Shown here: positions 23,343 through 32,317 of the stretch, piece by piece
How positions within the stretch are numbered: the stretch's first letter is position 1
Layout: every line of letters begins with the position of its first letter
Notes under the pieces: generated by a model
Database searches by the model: none
What the model was told of the DNA's origin: nothing
Seen by the model: only the letters and a program-made list of their open reading frames with translations
Translations under genes and position numbers: made by a program
DNA from: Micromonospora sp. WMMA1947
Lineage (GTDB): Bacteria > Actinomycetota > Actinomycetes > Mycobacteriales > Micromonosporaceae
Assembly (NCBI RefSeq): GCF_027497355.1
Contig: NZ_CP114909.1
Coordinates: 3,429,001-3,493,000, forward strand
Direction of reading: 5' to 3'
Length of the DNA: 64,000 nt

Positions 23343-24733
23343 GCCGGCGGCTGGTGGTGCTCGACGTGGTCGGGCTGACGCCGCGGCTGCTGGCGCACAT
23401 GCCCCGGCTGCGCGCGGTGGCCGACGCCGGGTTCGCGGCCGAACTGGGCACCGTGCTGCCGGCGGTGACCTGCTCGGCGCAGGCCACGTTCCTCACCGGC
23501 GAGCTGCCCTCCGGGCACGGCGTGGTGGGCAACGGCTGGTACTTCCGCGACCTGGGCGAGGTGCTGCTCTGGCGGCAGCACCACGCGCTCGTGGGCGGCG
23601 AGAAGGTGTGGCAGGCGGCCCGCCGCGTCGAGCCGGGCTACCGGGTCGCCAACGTCTGCTGGTGGTACGCGATGGGCGCGGACGTGGACTGGACGGTCAC
23701 GCCACGGCCGGTCTACCACGCCGACGGCCGCAAGGAGCCGGACTGCTGGACCGACCCGCCCGAGCTGCGGGACACGCTCACCGACGCGCTCGGCACGTTC
23801 CCGCTGTTCAGCTACTGGGGGCCGGGCGCCGGGCTGCCGTCCTCGGCCTGGATCAGCCGGGCGGCGCAGCGCATCCTCGCCGACCACGCCCCCGACCTGA
23901 CCCTGGTCTACCTGCCGCACCTCGACTACGACCTGCAACGCTTCGGCCCGTCCGACGCGCGGGCCGCCACCGCGGCGGCCGAACTGGACACCGTGCTCGC
24001 TCCGCTGCTGGACGCCGCGGCCGAGCAGCGAGCTACGGTGGTGGCGTTGTCCGAGTACGGCATCACCGACGTGTCCCGCCCGGTGGACGTGAACCGGATG
24101 CTGCGCGCCGAAGGGCTGTTGCGGGTCTACACCCAGGCCGGGATGGAATACCTCGACCCGTGGACGTCACGGGCGTTCGCGGTGGCCGACCACCAGGTGG
24201 CGCACGTCTACGTCAAGGATCCGGCGGACGTGCCGGCGGTGGCGAAGCTCTGCGCGTCGTTGCCGGGCGTGGCCGAGGTGCTCGACGCCGCCGGGCAGGC
24301 CGGGTACGGGCTGGATCACCCCCGCTCGGGCGAGCTGGTGCTGGTGGCCGAGCCGGACGCCTGGTTCACGTACTACTACTGGCTCGACGACGCGCGGGCG
24401 CCCGACTTCGCCCGGCTGGTGGAGATCCACCGCAAGCCCGGCTACGACCCGGCGGAGCTGTTCTTCGACCCGGCCGCGCCGGGTGCGGCGAAGCGCCGCG
24501 CGGCGGTGGCGCTGGCCCGCAAGAAGCTCGGGCTGCGCTACCTGATGTCCGTGGTCGGGCTGGACGCGGGCGCGCGGGCGGTACGTGGTTCACACGGGCG
24601 CCTGCCCGCCGACCCGGCGGACGGCCCGGTGCTGATCTGCTCCGACCGGGCCGCGATCCGGCCCCGGGTGGAGGCCACCGATGTGAAGGCGTTGCTGCTC
24701 GAACTCGCCGGGCTGGCCAGGGAGGCACCATGA
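23339..24733 (+). CDS. eboF: Nucleotide pyrophosphatase/phosphodiesterase (alkaline phosphatase superfamily), EboF-like
   Basis: A 464-residue soluble phosphodiesterase. The nucleophile Thr lies in PAVTCSAQATFLTGE near residue 42, preceded by the metal Asp of VVLDVVGLTP. Later metal ligands are in LPHLDYDLQRFGP (Asp, His), VALSEYGITDVSRP and, near the C-terminus, VRGSHGRLPADP (His). There is no signal peptide, so it is cytoplasmic unlike many NPP enzymes. GTG 23339 overlaps the eboE stop as GTGA. It could split a diphosphate or a nucleotide-activated intermediate, or a prenyl-phosphate link. Confidence 0.88.
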   Translation: MSRRLVVLDVVGLTPRLLAHMPRLRAVADAGFAAELGTVLPAVTCSAQATFLTGELPSGHGVVGNGWYFRDLGEVLLWRQHHALVGGEKVWQAARRVEPGYRVANVCWWYAMGADVDWTVTPRPVYHADGRKEPDCWTDPPELRDTLTDALGTFPLFSYWGPGAGLPSSAWISRAAQRILADHAPDLTLVYLPHLDYDLQRFGPSDARAATAAAELDTVLAPLLDAAAEQRATVVALSEYGITDVSRPVDVNRMLRAEGLLRVYTQAGMEYLDPWTSRAFAVADHQVAHVYVKDPADVPAVAKLCASLPGVAEVLDAAGQAGYGLDHPRSGELVLVAEPDAWFTYYYWLDDARAPDFARLVEIHRKPGYDPAELFFDPAAPGAAKRRAAVALARKKLGLRYLMSVVGLDAGARAVRGSHGRLPADPADGPVLICSDRAAIRPRVEATDVKALLLELAGLAREAP

Positions 24734-25797
24734 CCGTAACCGTCGCACCGACCGATCCGGCCCTGCTGCGGGGCCGCTTCGACGCCGCGCTAGCCGCGTT
24801 CCTGGACGCGAGAGAGCCGGATCGGCCGGACGACGGTACGGGGGCCGTCCACACCGCTGTGCGCTGGTTCGTCCTGGCCGGCGGTAAGCGGATGCGCCCG
24901 TTGTTCTGTTACTGGGGCTGGCGGGGGTTCGGTGGCCCGGACGGCTCGCCGATCGTGACCGCCGCCGCCTCGCTGGAGCTGTTCCACGCGTTCGCGCTGA
25001 TCCACGACGACATCGTGGACCGCAGCGACCGTCGCCGGGGCGCGCCGACGCTGCACCGGTTCTTCGCCGACCTGCACACCTGCTCCGGCCGGCCGGGCGA
25101 CGCCACGGCGTACGGGCGGCAGGCGGCGCTGCTCTGCGGTGACCTCTGTGCCACCTGGTCGGCGCAGATGTTCCACGGATGCGGGCTGCCGCCCGAGCGG
25201 CTGCACCGGGGGCACGTGCTGCTGGCCCGGATGCGCTCGGAGGTGATCGCGGGGGAGTACCTGGACGTGGTCGGGGCGGCCGGGGACGGCTCGGTGGCGG
25301 GCGCGCTCACCGTGGTACGGCTGAAGACGGCCCGCTACACGGTGACCCGTCCGGTGCAGATCGGCGCCGCGCTCGCCGGTGCGGCGCCGGAGGAGGTGGC
25401 GGCGCTGGCCGGGTTCGGCGATCCGCTCGGGGACGCGTTCCAGCTCCGTGACGACCTGCTCGGCGTCTTCGGCGACCCGGCGGTGACCGGCAAGTCCAAC
25501 CTGGACGACCTGCGGGAGGGCAAGCCGACGGTGCTGCTGGCGCTGGCCCGGGCGTCCGCCTCCCCGGCCGGCGCGGCCCGGCTGGAGAAGCTGGTCGGCG
25601 ATCGTGAACTCGATCAGGCGGGTGCCGCCGAGGTGCGGGGCATCGTCGAGGAGTCCGGCGCCCGGGATGCGGTGGAGCGGATGATCCGTACCCGGGCCGA
25701 GGCGTCGGTGCTCGCGCTGGAGGCGCTGCCGCTGGCGGAGCCGGCGCGGCGGGTGCTGGCCGGGCTCGTGGAGCGGGCGGTCGACCGCCACGAGTGA
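24730..25797 (+). CDS. Polyprenyl diphosphate synthase
   Basis: A 355-residue trans-prenyltransferase. The first Asp-rich motif is LIHDDIVDRSDRRRG near 92-100 and the second is GDAFQLRDDLLGVFGD near 235-250. Other family blocks are LAGGKRMRPLF and MRSEVIAGEYLDV; the KT pair of KLKTARYT is present as VRLKTARYT. ATG 24730 overlaps the phosphodiesterase stop. It elongates allylic diphosphates with IPP; bulky residues before the first motif (FHAFAL) suggest a medium chain, but length cannot be predicted safely. Its place at the end of the operon suggests it supplies the prenyl donor for the UbiA enzyme. Confidence 0.93.
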   Translation: MTVTVAPTDPALLRGRFDAALAAFLDAREPDRPDDGTGAVHTAVRWFVLAGGKRMRPLFCYWGWRGFGGPDGSPIVTAAASLELFHAFALIHDDIVDRSDRRRGAPTLHRFFADLHTCSGRPGDATAYGRQAALLCGDLCATWSAQMFHGCGLPPERLHRGHVLLARMRSEVIAGEYLDVVGAAGDGSVAGALTVVRLKTARYTVTRPVQIGAALAGAAPEEVAALAGFGDPLGDAFQLRDDLLGVFGDPAVTGKSNLDDLREGKPTVLLALARASASPAGAARLEKLVGDRELDQAGAAEVRGIVEESGARDAVERMIRTRAEASVLALEALPLAEPARRVLAGLVERAVDRHE

Positions 25798-25803
25798 CAC
25801 CTA

Positions 25804-25879
25804 CTTTTGTCGCTGAGCGCCGAAAGTGAAAGCCGATCGATCAGAAGCTATGGACACGCTGATCGAAAGGTCTTAATGT
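25804..25879 (+). promoter_or_regulatory. Promoter of the secreted-enzyme operon, sharing the ROK-type element
   Basis: CTTTTGT at 25804-25810, AAAGT at 25823-25827 and the 13-bp block GAAGCTATGGACA at 25844-25856 repeat the layout found at 11176-11227, with one base difference in spacing. -35 TGGACA (25851-25856) and -10 TAATGT (25874-25879) are 17 bp apart, a good sigma-70-type promoter. A leader of about 130 nt precedes ATG 26018. Control by the ROK protein encoded at 11291 is inferred from the shared elements. Confidence 0.7.
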
Positions 25880-26017
25880 CGTGCACAGCACAACGCTGTT
25901 TCGTCGAGGTGACCGCCCCCGCACCGCCCGCCTCGGCGAGGCGCAGCATCCCCCGCTCGGCATCCGGCGCGACGCGCGCCCGGTCCTGGCTGCGCGCGTC
26001 AGGAAGGACAGCACAGC

Positions 26018-28852
26018 ATGTCCAGCCACCACCACCCCCGTGCCCGACGACCGTTCGCCGCTGCCGCAGCGCTGCTGCTCGCGGCCACCGCCAGCGCCGT
26101 CACCGCGGCCGCGGCGCCCGTCCCGGCGTCCGCCCACCCGATCCCGGCGAGCGACTTCCAGCAGGTCGAACTCGCCCGCGGTGTCGCCGAGACCGGCGAA
26201 CCGATGTCGCTCGCGGTGCTGCCGGACCGGTCGGTCCTGCACACCGCCCGCAACGGCACGCTGCGCCGCACCGACGCGGCCGGCGCCACCACTGTCATCG
26301 GCACGCTGCCGGTCTACACCCACGACGAGGAAGGGCTCCAGGGCGTCGGCGTCGACCCCGGCTTCGCCTCGAACCGGCACATCTACCTCTACTACGCGCC
26401 GCCGCTGTCCACCCCGGCCGGGGACGCGCCCGCCACCGGCACCGACTTCTCCGCCTGGCAGGGCGTCAACCGGCTCTCCCGGTTCACGCTCAACGCCGAC
26501 TTCACGCTCAACCAGGCCAGCAAGGTCGACGTGCTCGACGTACCGGCCGACCGGGGGCTGTGCTGCCACGTCGGCGGCGACATCGACTTCGACGCCGCCG
26601 GCAACCTCTACCTGTCCACCGGTGACGACACGAACCCGTTCGACTCCGCCGGTTACGCGCCGATCGACGAGCGCACCAACCGCAACCCCGGGTACGACGC
26701 GCAGCGCAGCGCCGGCAACACCAACGACCTGCGGGGCAAGATCCTGCGGATCAAGGTGAACGCCAACGGCACGTACTCCATCCCGGCCGGCAACCTCTTC
26801 GCGCCCGGCACCGCGCGGACCCGCCCGGAGATCTACGCGATGGGCTTCCGCAACCCGTTCCGGATCAGCGTCGACAAGGCCACCGGCGTCGTCTACGTGG
26901 GCGACTACGGGCCGGACGCCGGCACCACCACGGCCCGCGGCCCGTCCGGGCAGGTCGAGTTCAACCGGGTCACCGGGCCCGGCAACTACGGCTGGCCGTA
27001 CTGCACCGGCACCAACACGGCGGCCGAGACGTACGCCGAATGGGACTTCGCCACCGGCACCGCCGGACCGAAGTACAACTGCACCGGTGGTCCGACGAAC
27101 AACTCCTTCCGCAACACCGGCCTGGCCACGCTGCCGGCGGCGAAGCCGTCCTGGATCCGCTACGCCGGTGACGCCGGCAGCCCGCCCGAGTTCGGCGGCG
27201 GCTCCGAGTCGCCGATGGGCGGCCCGGTCTACCGGTACGACGCGGCGAACCCGTCCACCACGAAGTTCCCGCAGTCCTTCGACGGGCAGTTCTTCGCCAC
27301 CGAGTTCGGCCGGGGCTGGATCAAGCCGATCCACGTCAACGCCGACGGCTCACCCGGCACCATCGACACGTTCGGCTGGACCGGCAAGCAGGTGATGGAC
27401 TCCGCGTTCGGCCCGGACGGCGCCTACTACGTGCTCGACTACGGCACCGGCTACTTCAACGGCGACGCCAACTCGGCGCTGTACCGCTTCGACTACCTCG
27501 GCGGCGCCAACCGCGCCCCGGTGGCCCGCGCCGCCGCCGACCGGACCTCCGGCGCCGCGCCGCTCGCTGTGGCGTTCTCCTCGGCCGGCTCGTCCGACCC
27601 CGAGGGCGGCGCGCTCACGTACGCCTGGACGTTCGGCGACGGCGGCACCTCCACCGCGGCGAACCCCTCGCACACCTACACCGCGAACGGCAGGTACACC
27701 GCCACGCTCACCGTCCGCGACCCGCAGGGCGCCACCGGCACCGCGAGCGTGACTGTCACCGTCGGCAACACCGCGCCCACAGTGGTCATCGAGACGCCCG
27801 GCAACGGCAAGCTGTTCTCCTTCGGCGACGCCGTGCCGTTCCGGATCACCGTCACCGACCCGGAGGACGCCACGATCGACTGCACGAAGGTCAAGATGAC
27901 CTACGTGCTCGGCCACGACCAGCACGGCCACCAGATCACCTCGGCGACCGGCTGCACCGGCTCGATCGCCGTACCCGTCGACGGTGAGCACGACGACGCG
28001 GCGAACATCTTCGCCGTCTTCGACGCCGAGTACACCGACTCCGGCGGCCTCACCACGCACACCCAGCACACGCTCCAGCCCCGGCACCGGCAGGCCGAGC
28101 ACTTCAGGACCTCGTCCGGGATCAACACGTTCGACAAGGCCACCGCCGAGGGCGGCAAGACCGTCGGCGACATCCAGAACGGCGACTGGATCGCGTTCCA
28201 GCCGTACCTGCTCGCCGACGCCACCGGGTTCACCGCGCGGGTCTCGTCCGCCGGGGCCGGCGGCACGCTGCAGGTGCGGGCCGGTTCGGCCACCGGCACC
28301 GTGCTCGGCTCGGCCACCGTCCCGGTCACCGGCGCCTGGGACACGTTCACCACAGTCACCGGCACGATCGCCAATCCGCCGGCCGGCACCACCACGCTCT
28401 ACCTGACGTTCGCCGGGGGCAGCGGGGCGCTCTACGACCTGGACGCGTTCACGCTCACCACCTCGGCCGTCCGGACCGGCCCGGTCAAGGGCCTGGCCGG
28501 CAAGTGCCTGGACGTGCGCAACGCGGCGACCGCGGACGGCACCCAGATCCAGCTCTACACCTGCAACGGCACGACGGCGCAGTCGTGGACCGTGACCCCG
28601 AACGCCACGGTGAAGGCGCTCGGCAAGTGCCTGGACGTCTCCGGCGGGGCCACCGCCGACGGCACGAAGATCCAGCTGTACGCCTGCAACGGCACGGGTG
28701 CGCAGAACTGGTCGGCGCAGGCCGACGGGACGCTGCGCAACCCGCAGTCCGGCAAGTGCCTGGACGTGTCCGGCAACAACTCGGCCGACGGCACGGCGGT
28801 GCACCTGTGGACCTGCACGGGTGCCGCGAACCAGCGCTGGACCCTGCCCTGA
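26018..28852 (+). CDS. Secreted PQQ-dependent sugar dehydrogenase with PKD, CBM6-like and ricin-type lectin domains
   Basis: A 944-residue exported enzyme. The signal peptide is about 1-40 (AAAALLLAATASAVTAAAAP). A glucose/sorbosone dehydrogenase beta-propeller spans roughly 45-490, with LAVLPDRSVLHTARNG, GLQGVGVDPGFASN, IYAMGFRNPFRIS and DSAFGPDGAYYVLDYG. A PKD domain at about 500-585 contains SSDPEGGALTYAWTFGDGG. Next come an Ig-like segment and a CBM6-like jelly roll (about 690-810), and a ricin-type beta-trefoil to the end with CLDV, QLYTCNG and QSW repeats. It probably oxidises sugars on polysaccharide outside the cell. GGAAGGACAGCACAGC precedes the ATG. Confidence 0.9.
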   Translation: MSSHHHPRARRPFAAAAALLLAATASAVTAAAAPVPASAHPIPASDFQQVELARGVAETGEPMSLAVLPDRSVLHTARNGTLRRTDAAGATTVIGTLPVYTHDEEGLQGVGVDPGFASNRHIYLYYAPPLSTPAGDAPATGTDFSAWQGVNRLSRFTLNADFTLNQASKVDVLDVPADRGLCCHVGGDIDFDAAGNLYLSTGDDTNPFDSAGYAPIDERTNRNPGYDAQRSAGNTNDLRGKILRIKVNANGTYSIPAGNLFAPGTARTRPEIYAMGFRNPFRISVDKATGVVYVGDYGPDAGTTTARGPSGQVEFNRVTGPGNYGWPYCTGTNTAAETYAEWDFATGTAGPKYNCTGGPTNNSFRNTGLATLPAAKPSWIRYAGDAGSPPEFGGGSESPMGGPVYRYDAANPSTTKFPQSFDGQFFATEFGRGWIKPIHVNADGSPGTIDTFGWTGKQVMDSAFGPDGAYYVLDYGTGYFNGDANSALYRFDYLGGANRAPVARAAADRTSGAAPLAVAFSSAGSSDPEGGALTYAWTFGDGGTSTAANPSHTYTANGRYTATLTVRDPQGATGTASVTVTVGNTAPTVVIETPGNGKLFSFGDAVPFRITVTDPEDATIDCTKVKMTYVLGHDQHGHQITSATGCTGSIAVPVDGEHDDAANIFAVFDAEYTDSGGLTTHTQHTLQPRHRQAEHFRTSSGINTFDKATAEGGKTVGDIQNGDWIAFQPYLLADATGFTARVSSAGAGGTLQVRAGSATGTVLGSATVPVTGAWDTFTTVTGTIANPPAGTTTLYLTFAGGSGALYDLDAFTLTTSAVRTGPVKGLAGKCLDVRNAATADGTQIQLYTCNGTTAQSWTVTPNATVKALGKCLDVSGGATADGTKIQLYACNGTGAQNWSAQADGTLRNPQSGKCLDVSGNNSADGTAVHLWTCTGAANQRWTLP
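28480..28852 (+). repeat. Ricin-domain direct repeat, copy 1
   Basis: The 3' end of the dehydrogenase gene repeats at 30606-30978, the 3' end of the next gene, at a constant offset of 2126 bp without gaps. The last 117 bp (28736-28852) differ at only one base. Such identity at the DNA level points to recent duplication or gene conversion. Confidence 0.85.
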
Positions 28853-28869
28853 GGATGAAGGAGAACCAG

Positions 28870-30978
28870 ATGAAACTCCTGCGTACCGCACTGGGGGCGG
28901 TGACCGCCGTCCTCGCCACCATCGCCTGCACGGCGCCCGCGGGTCCGGCCACCGCCGCCGACGCCCCCTACGACGTGCTCGTCTTCTCCAAGACCGCCGG
29001 TTTCCGCCACGACTCCATCGCCACCGGCGTGCAGGCGGTACGGGAACTGGGCGCGGCGAACAGCTTCACCGTCACCGCGACCGAGGACGCCGCCCAGTTC
29101 ACCACCGCCAACCTGGCCCGTTTCGAGGCGGTGATCTTCCTCAACACCACGGGCGACGTCCTCAACGCCAGCCAGCAGTCGGCGTTCGAGGCGTACATCG
29201 GCGCCGGCGGCGGGTACGTCGGCGTCCACTCCGCCGCCGACACCGAGTACGACTGGCCGTTCTACGGCAACCTGGTCGGCGCCTGGTTCGCCTCCCACCC
29301 GGCCATCCAGCCGGCCACGGTCAAGGTGGAGGACCGGGCGCACGCCGCGACCGCGCACCTGCCCCAGCAGTGGAACCGCACCGACGAGTGGTACGACTAC
29401 CGCACCAACGCCCGCTCCACCGCGCACGTGCTCGCCAGCCTCGACGAGTCCTCGTACTCCGGGGGTTCGATGGGCGGCGACCACCCGCACGCCTGGTGCA
29501 AGACGTACAGCGGCGGCCGGTCCTTCTACACCGGCGGCGGCCACACCCAGGCGTCGTACGCCGACGCGGCGTTCCGCAACCACCTGCTCGGCGGCATCCG
29601 CTACGCGGCCGGGCGCACGAAGGCCGACTGCCGGCCGGAGACCGGCTACACCGCGCTCTACAACGGCGGCACCACCGGCTGGTCCCAGGCCGGGCCGGGC
29701 AGCTTCACCAACGCCGACGCCACGCTCACCTCGGTCGGCGGCATGGGCCTGTACTGGTACAGCGCGAAGCAGTTCACCAACTACTCGCTGAAGCTGGACT
29801 GGCGGCTGGCCGGTGACGACAACTCGGGCGTGTTCGTCGGATTCCCGCCGTCGAGCGACCCGAACTCGGCGGTCGACAACGGCTACGAGGTGCAGATCGA
29901 CCCCACCGACGCAGCCGACCGGACCACCGGCGCGATCTACGGCTTCAAGTCCGCCGACCTGGCGGCCCGGGACGCGGCGCTCAACCCGGCGGGGGAGTGG
30001 AACACCTACGAGATCCTGGTCGAGTCCGAACGACTCCAGGTCTTCCTCAACGGCGTCCGCATCAACGACTTCACCAACACCGACCCGGTCCGGTCGCTCG
30101 CCGGGCACGTCGGCATCCAGAACCACGGCACCGGCGACGACGTCTCGTTCCGCAACATCCGGATCAAGGAACTCGGCGGCACGCCGCCGCCGACCGGCAA
30201 CACCACCGTCCAGGCCGAGGCGTTCGGATCGGCCAGCGGCGTCAGCGCGTACCCCAAGGCCGGCGCCAACGGCGGCCAGACCCTGGGGTACGTGGACCCG
30301 GGCGACTGGGCCGCGTACCCGGGGCTGGACCTGACCGGTGTGACGTTGCTGCGCGCCCGGGTGGTCTCCGGCGGCCCGGGTGGCACGCTCCAGGTGCGGA
30401 CCGGCTCGCCGACCGGGCCGGTGCTCGGCCAGGTGGCGGTGCCGAACACCGGCAGCTGGACCACGTTCGCCGACGTGAGCACCGCGCTCACCGGCGTGCC
30501 GTCCGGTACGCAGGCCGTGCACCTGACGTTCACCGGCAGCGGCTCCGGGCTGTTCGACGTCGACGACTTCACACTGGTCCGCGGCACCGCGAGCGGTGGC
30601 ACCGGCCCGATCCGGGGCCTGGCCGGCAAGTGCCTGGACGTGCGCAACGGGTCGTCGGCCGACGGGACGCAGATCCAGCTCTACACCTGCAACGGCTCGA
30701 CGGCGCAGGCGTGGACGGTGACGCCGAACGGGCCGGTGAAGGCGCTGGGCAAGTGCCTCGACGTGTCGGGCGGTGGCAACGCCAACGGCACGAAGATCCA
30801 GCTGTACGCGTGCAACGGCACGGGTGCGCAGAACTGGTCGGCGCAGGCCGACGGGACGGTACGCAACCCGCAGTCCGGCAAGTGCCTGGACGTGTCCGGC
30901 AACAACTCGGCCGACGGCACGGCGGTGCACCTGTGGACCTGCACGGGTGCGGCGAACCAGCGCTGGACCCTGCCCTGA
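28870..30978 (+). CDS. Secreted ThuA-like and DUF1080 protein with CBM6-like and ricin-type domains
   Basis: A 702-residue exported protein. The start at ATG 28870 is preferred over 28855 because GAAGGAG precedes it with correct spacing. The signal peptide is about 1-32. A ThuA-like (glutamine-amidotransferase fold) domain spans about 35-255 with YDVLVFSKTAGFRHDSI, GGGYVGVHSAADTEYDW and GGDHPHAWCKTY. DUF1080 (3-keto-disaccharide hydrolase/laminin-G-like) covers about 258-435 with LDWRLAGDDNSGVFVGFP. A CBM6-like domain (about 450-570) and a ricin trefoil end it. ThuA proteins act with sugar oxidation to 3-keto sugars, so it likely follows the dehydrogenase 17 bp upstream in one pathway. Confidence 0.9.
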   Translation: MKLLRTALGAVTAVLATIACTAPAGPATAADAPYDVLVFSKTAGFRHDSIATGVQAVRELGAANSFTVTATEDAAQFTTANLARFEAVIFLNTTGDVLNASQQSAFEAYIGAGGGYVGVHSAADTEYDWPFYGNLVGAWFASHPAIQPATVKVEDRAHAATAHLPQQWNRTDEWYDYRTNARSTAHVLASLDESSYSGGSMGGDHPHAWCKTYSGGRSFYTGGGHTQASYADAAFRNHLLGGIRYAAGRTKADCRPETGYTALYNGGTTGWSQAGPGSFTNADATLTSVGGMGLYWYSAKQFTNYSLKLDWRLAGDDNSGVFVGFPPSSDPNSAVDNGYEVQIDPTDAADRTTGAIYGFKSADLAARDAALNPAGEWNTYEILVESERLQVFLNGVRINDFTNTDPVRSLAGHVGIQNHGTGDDVSFRNIRIKELGGTPPPTGNTTVQAEAFGSASGVSAYPKAGANGGQTLGYVDPGDWAAYPGLDLTGVTLLRARVVSGGPGGTLQVRTGSPTGPVLGQVAVPNTGSWTTFADVSTALTGVPSGTQAVHLTFTGSGSGLFDVDDFTLVRGTASGGTGPIRGLAGKCLDVRNGSSADGTQIQLYTCNGSTAQAWTVTPNGPVKALGKCLDVSGGGNANGTKIQLYACNGTGAQNWSAQADGTVRNPQSGKCLDVSGNNSADGTAVHLWTCTGAANQRWTLP
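30606..30978 (+). repeat. Ricin-domain direct repeat, copy 2
   Basis: Partner of 28480-28852; see that entry. Ends at the stop codon of the ThuA-like gene. Confidence 0.85.
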
Positions 30979-31152
30979 CGGAGGCCATAGAGTGGAGGCG
31001 GCGACCGCGAGGTGGCCGGTGACCCGGCGGGAGGCGCAACCCGTCCGGGAGCAGACGCTCCGGCGTCCACCGGTGCCCACGCGACCGCCGCCTCCGGTCG
31101 TCCTCGCCCCGGTCCGTGACGGAATCCCCCATCACCACAGGGGAGAAGGACA

Positions 31153-32160
31153 ATGGCGCGACCCATCACGCTCTTCACCGGCCAGTGGGCCGATCTGCCG
31201 TTCGACGAGGTCTGCCGGCTCGCCGCCGAGTGGGGCTACGACGGGCTGGAGATCGCCTGCTGGGGCGACCACTTCGAGGTGGACAAGGCGCTCGCCGACG
31301 ACTCGTACGTGGAGCGCAAGCGGGCCACTCTGGCCAAGCACAACCTCCAGGTGTTCGCCATCTCCAACCACCTGGTCGGCCAGGCGGTCTGCGACCACCC
31401 GATCGACGAGCGCCACCAGGACATCCTGCCGGCCCGGATCTGGGGCGACGGCGAGCCGGAGGGGGTGCGGCAGCGAGCCGCCGAGGAGATCAAGGACACC
31501 GCACGGGCGGCGGCGAAGCTCGGCGTCCGTACCGTCGTCGGCTTCACCGGTTCGTCGATCTGGCACACGGTGGCCATGTTCCCGCCGGTGCCGCCGGCCA
31601 TGATCGAGCGCGGCTACCAGGACTTCGCCGACAGGTGGAACCCGATCCTGGACGTCTTCGACGAGGTGGGCGTGCGGTTCGCGCACGAGGTGCACCCCAG
31701 CGAGATCGCGTACGACTACTGGACCACCAAGCGCACGCTGGAGGCGATCGGGCACCGGGAGGCGTTCGGGCTCAACTGGGACCCGTCGCACTTCGTCTGG
31801 CAGGAGCTGGACCCGGTGAACTTCATCTTTGACTTCGCCGACCGGATCTACCACGTGGACTGCAAGGACGCGAAGGTTCGTACCGGGGACGGGCGGCGCG
31901 GCCGGCTCTCCTCCCACCTGCCGTGGGCCGACCTGCGGCGCGGCTGGGACTTCGTCTCCACCGGCCACGGCGACGTGCCGTGGGAGGACTGCTTCCGGGC
32001 GCTGAACGCGATCGGCTACGACGGCCCGATCTCGGTCGAGTGGGAGGACGCCGGCATGGACCGCCTGGTCGGCGCGCCGGAGGCACTCCAGTTCGTCCGC
32101 CGCCTGGCCTTCGACGCCCCGTCAGCCGCCTTCGACGCCGCCTTCAGCAGCCGCGACTGA
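31153..32160 (+). CDS. Sugar phosphate isomerase/epimerase family protein
   Basis: A 335-residue TIM barrel of the xylose-isomerase-like/AP-endonuclease-2 fold. It opens with [20 protein letters not shown]. Metal ligands occur in [15 protein letters not shown] (Glu), [13 protein letters not shown] (Asp, His), [10 protein letters not shown] (Asp) and [11 protein letters not shown] (Glu). Blocks such as VGFTGSSIW are shared with IolE/IolI-like and 3-keto-sugar-pathway members. GGGGAGAAGGACA precedes ATG 31153. It is 174 bp after the ThuA-like gene and probably works on the products of the secreted oxidation once they are imported. No signal peptide, so cytoplasmic. Confidence 0.9.
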   Translation: MARPITLFTGQWADLPFDEVCRLAAEWGYDGLEIACWGDHFEVDKALADDSYVERKRATLAKHNLQVFAISNHLVGQAVCDHPIDERHQDILPARIWGDGEPEGVRQRAAEEIKDTARAAAKLGVRTVVGFTGSSIWHTVAMFPPVPPAMIERGYQDFADRWNPILDVFDEVGVRFAHEVHPSEIAYDYWTTKRTLEAIGHREAFGLNWDPSHFVWQELDPVNFIFDFADRIYHVDCKDAKVRTGDGRRGRLSSHLPWADLRRGWDFVSTGHGDVPWEDCFRALNAIGYDGPISVEWEDAGMDRLVGAPEALQFVRRLAFDAPSAAFDAAFSSRD

Positions 32161-32208
32161 CCCCTCACCTCACCTCACCCCGCCCCGCCCTCGCCCTCCT
32201 CGCCCCCG

Positions 32209-32277
32209 CGATCTTGCAGTTGCGGCCCTGCCAAAACGGGTGTAACCGACATCCCGTGGGCCGCAAGTGCAAGATCG
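32209..32277. repeat. GATCTTG palindrome, copy A
   Basis: GATCTTGCAGTTGCGGCCC (32210-32228) pairs with 32258-32276 at 18 of 19 positions, with a 29-nt loop and one more outer base pair. It lies between the converging TIM-barrel and ROK genes. The left arm is identical to that of copy E at 54235. It could terminate transcription from both sides or be a mobile palindromic unit. Confidence 0.75.
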
Positions 32278-32317
32278 ACGGCGTGGAGGGTGGGGTGGGG
32301 CGGCGAGGGGGTGGGGG

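Noticed and set aside
25876..26017. Possible leader peptide in the 5' region of the secreted dehydrogenase
   Set aside because: An ATG at 25876 starts an open frame, but it overlaps the -10 box, so it cannot be on the transcript from this promoter.
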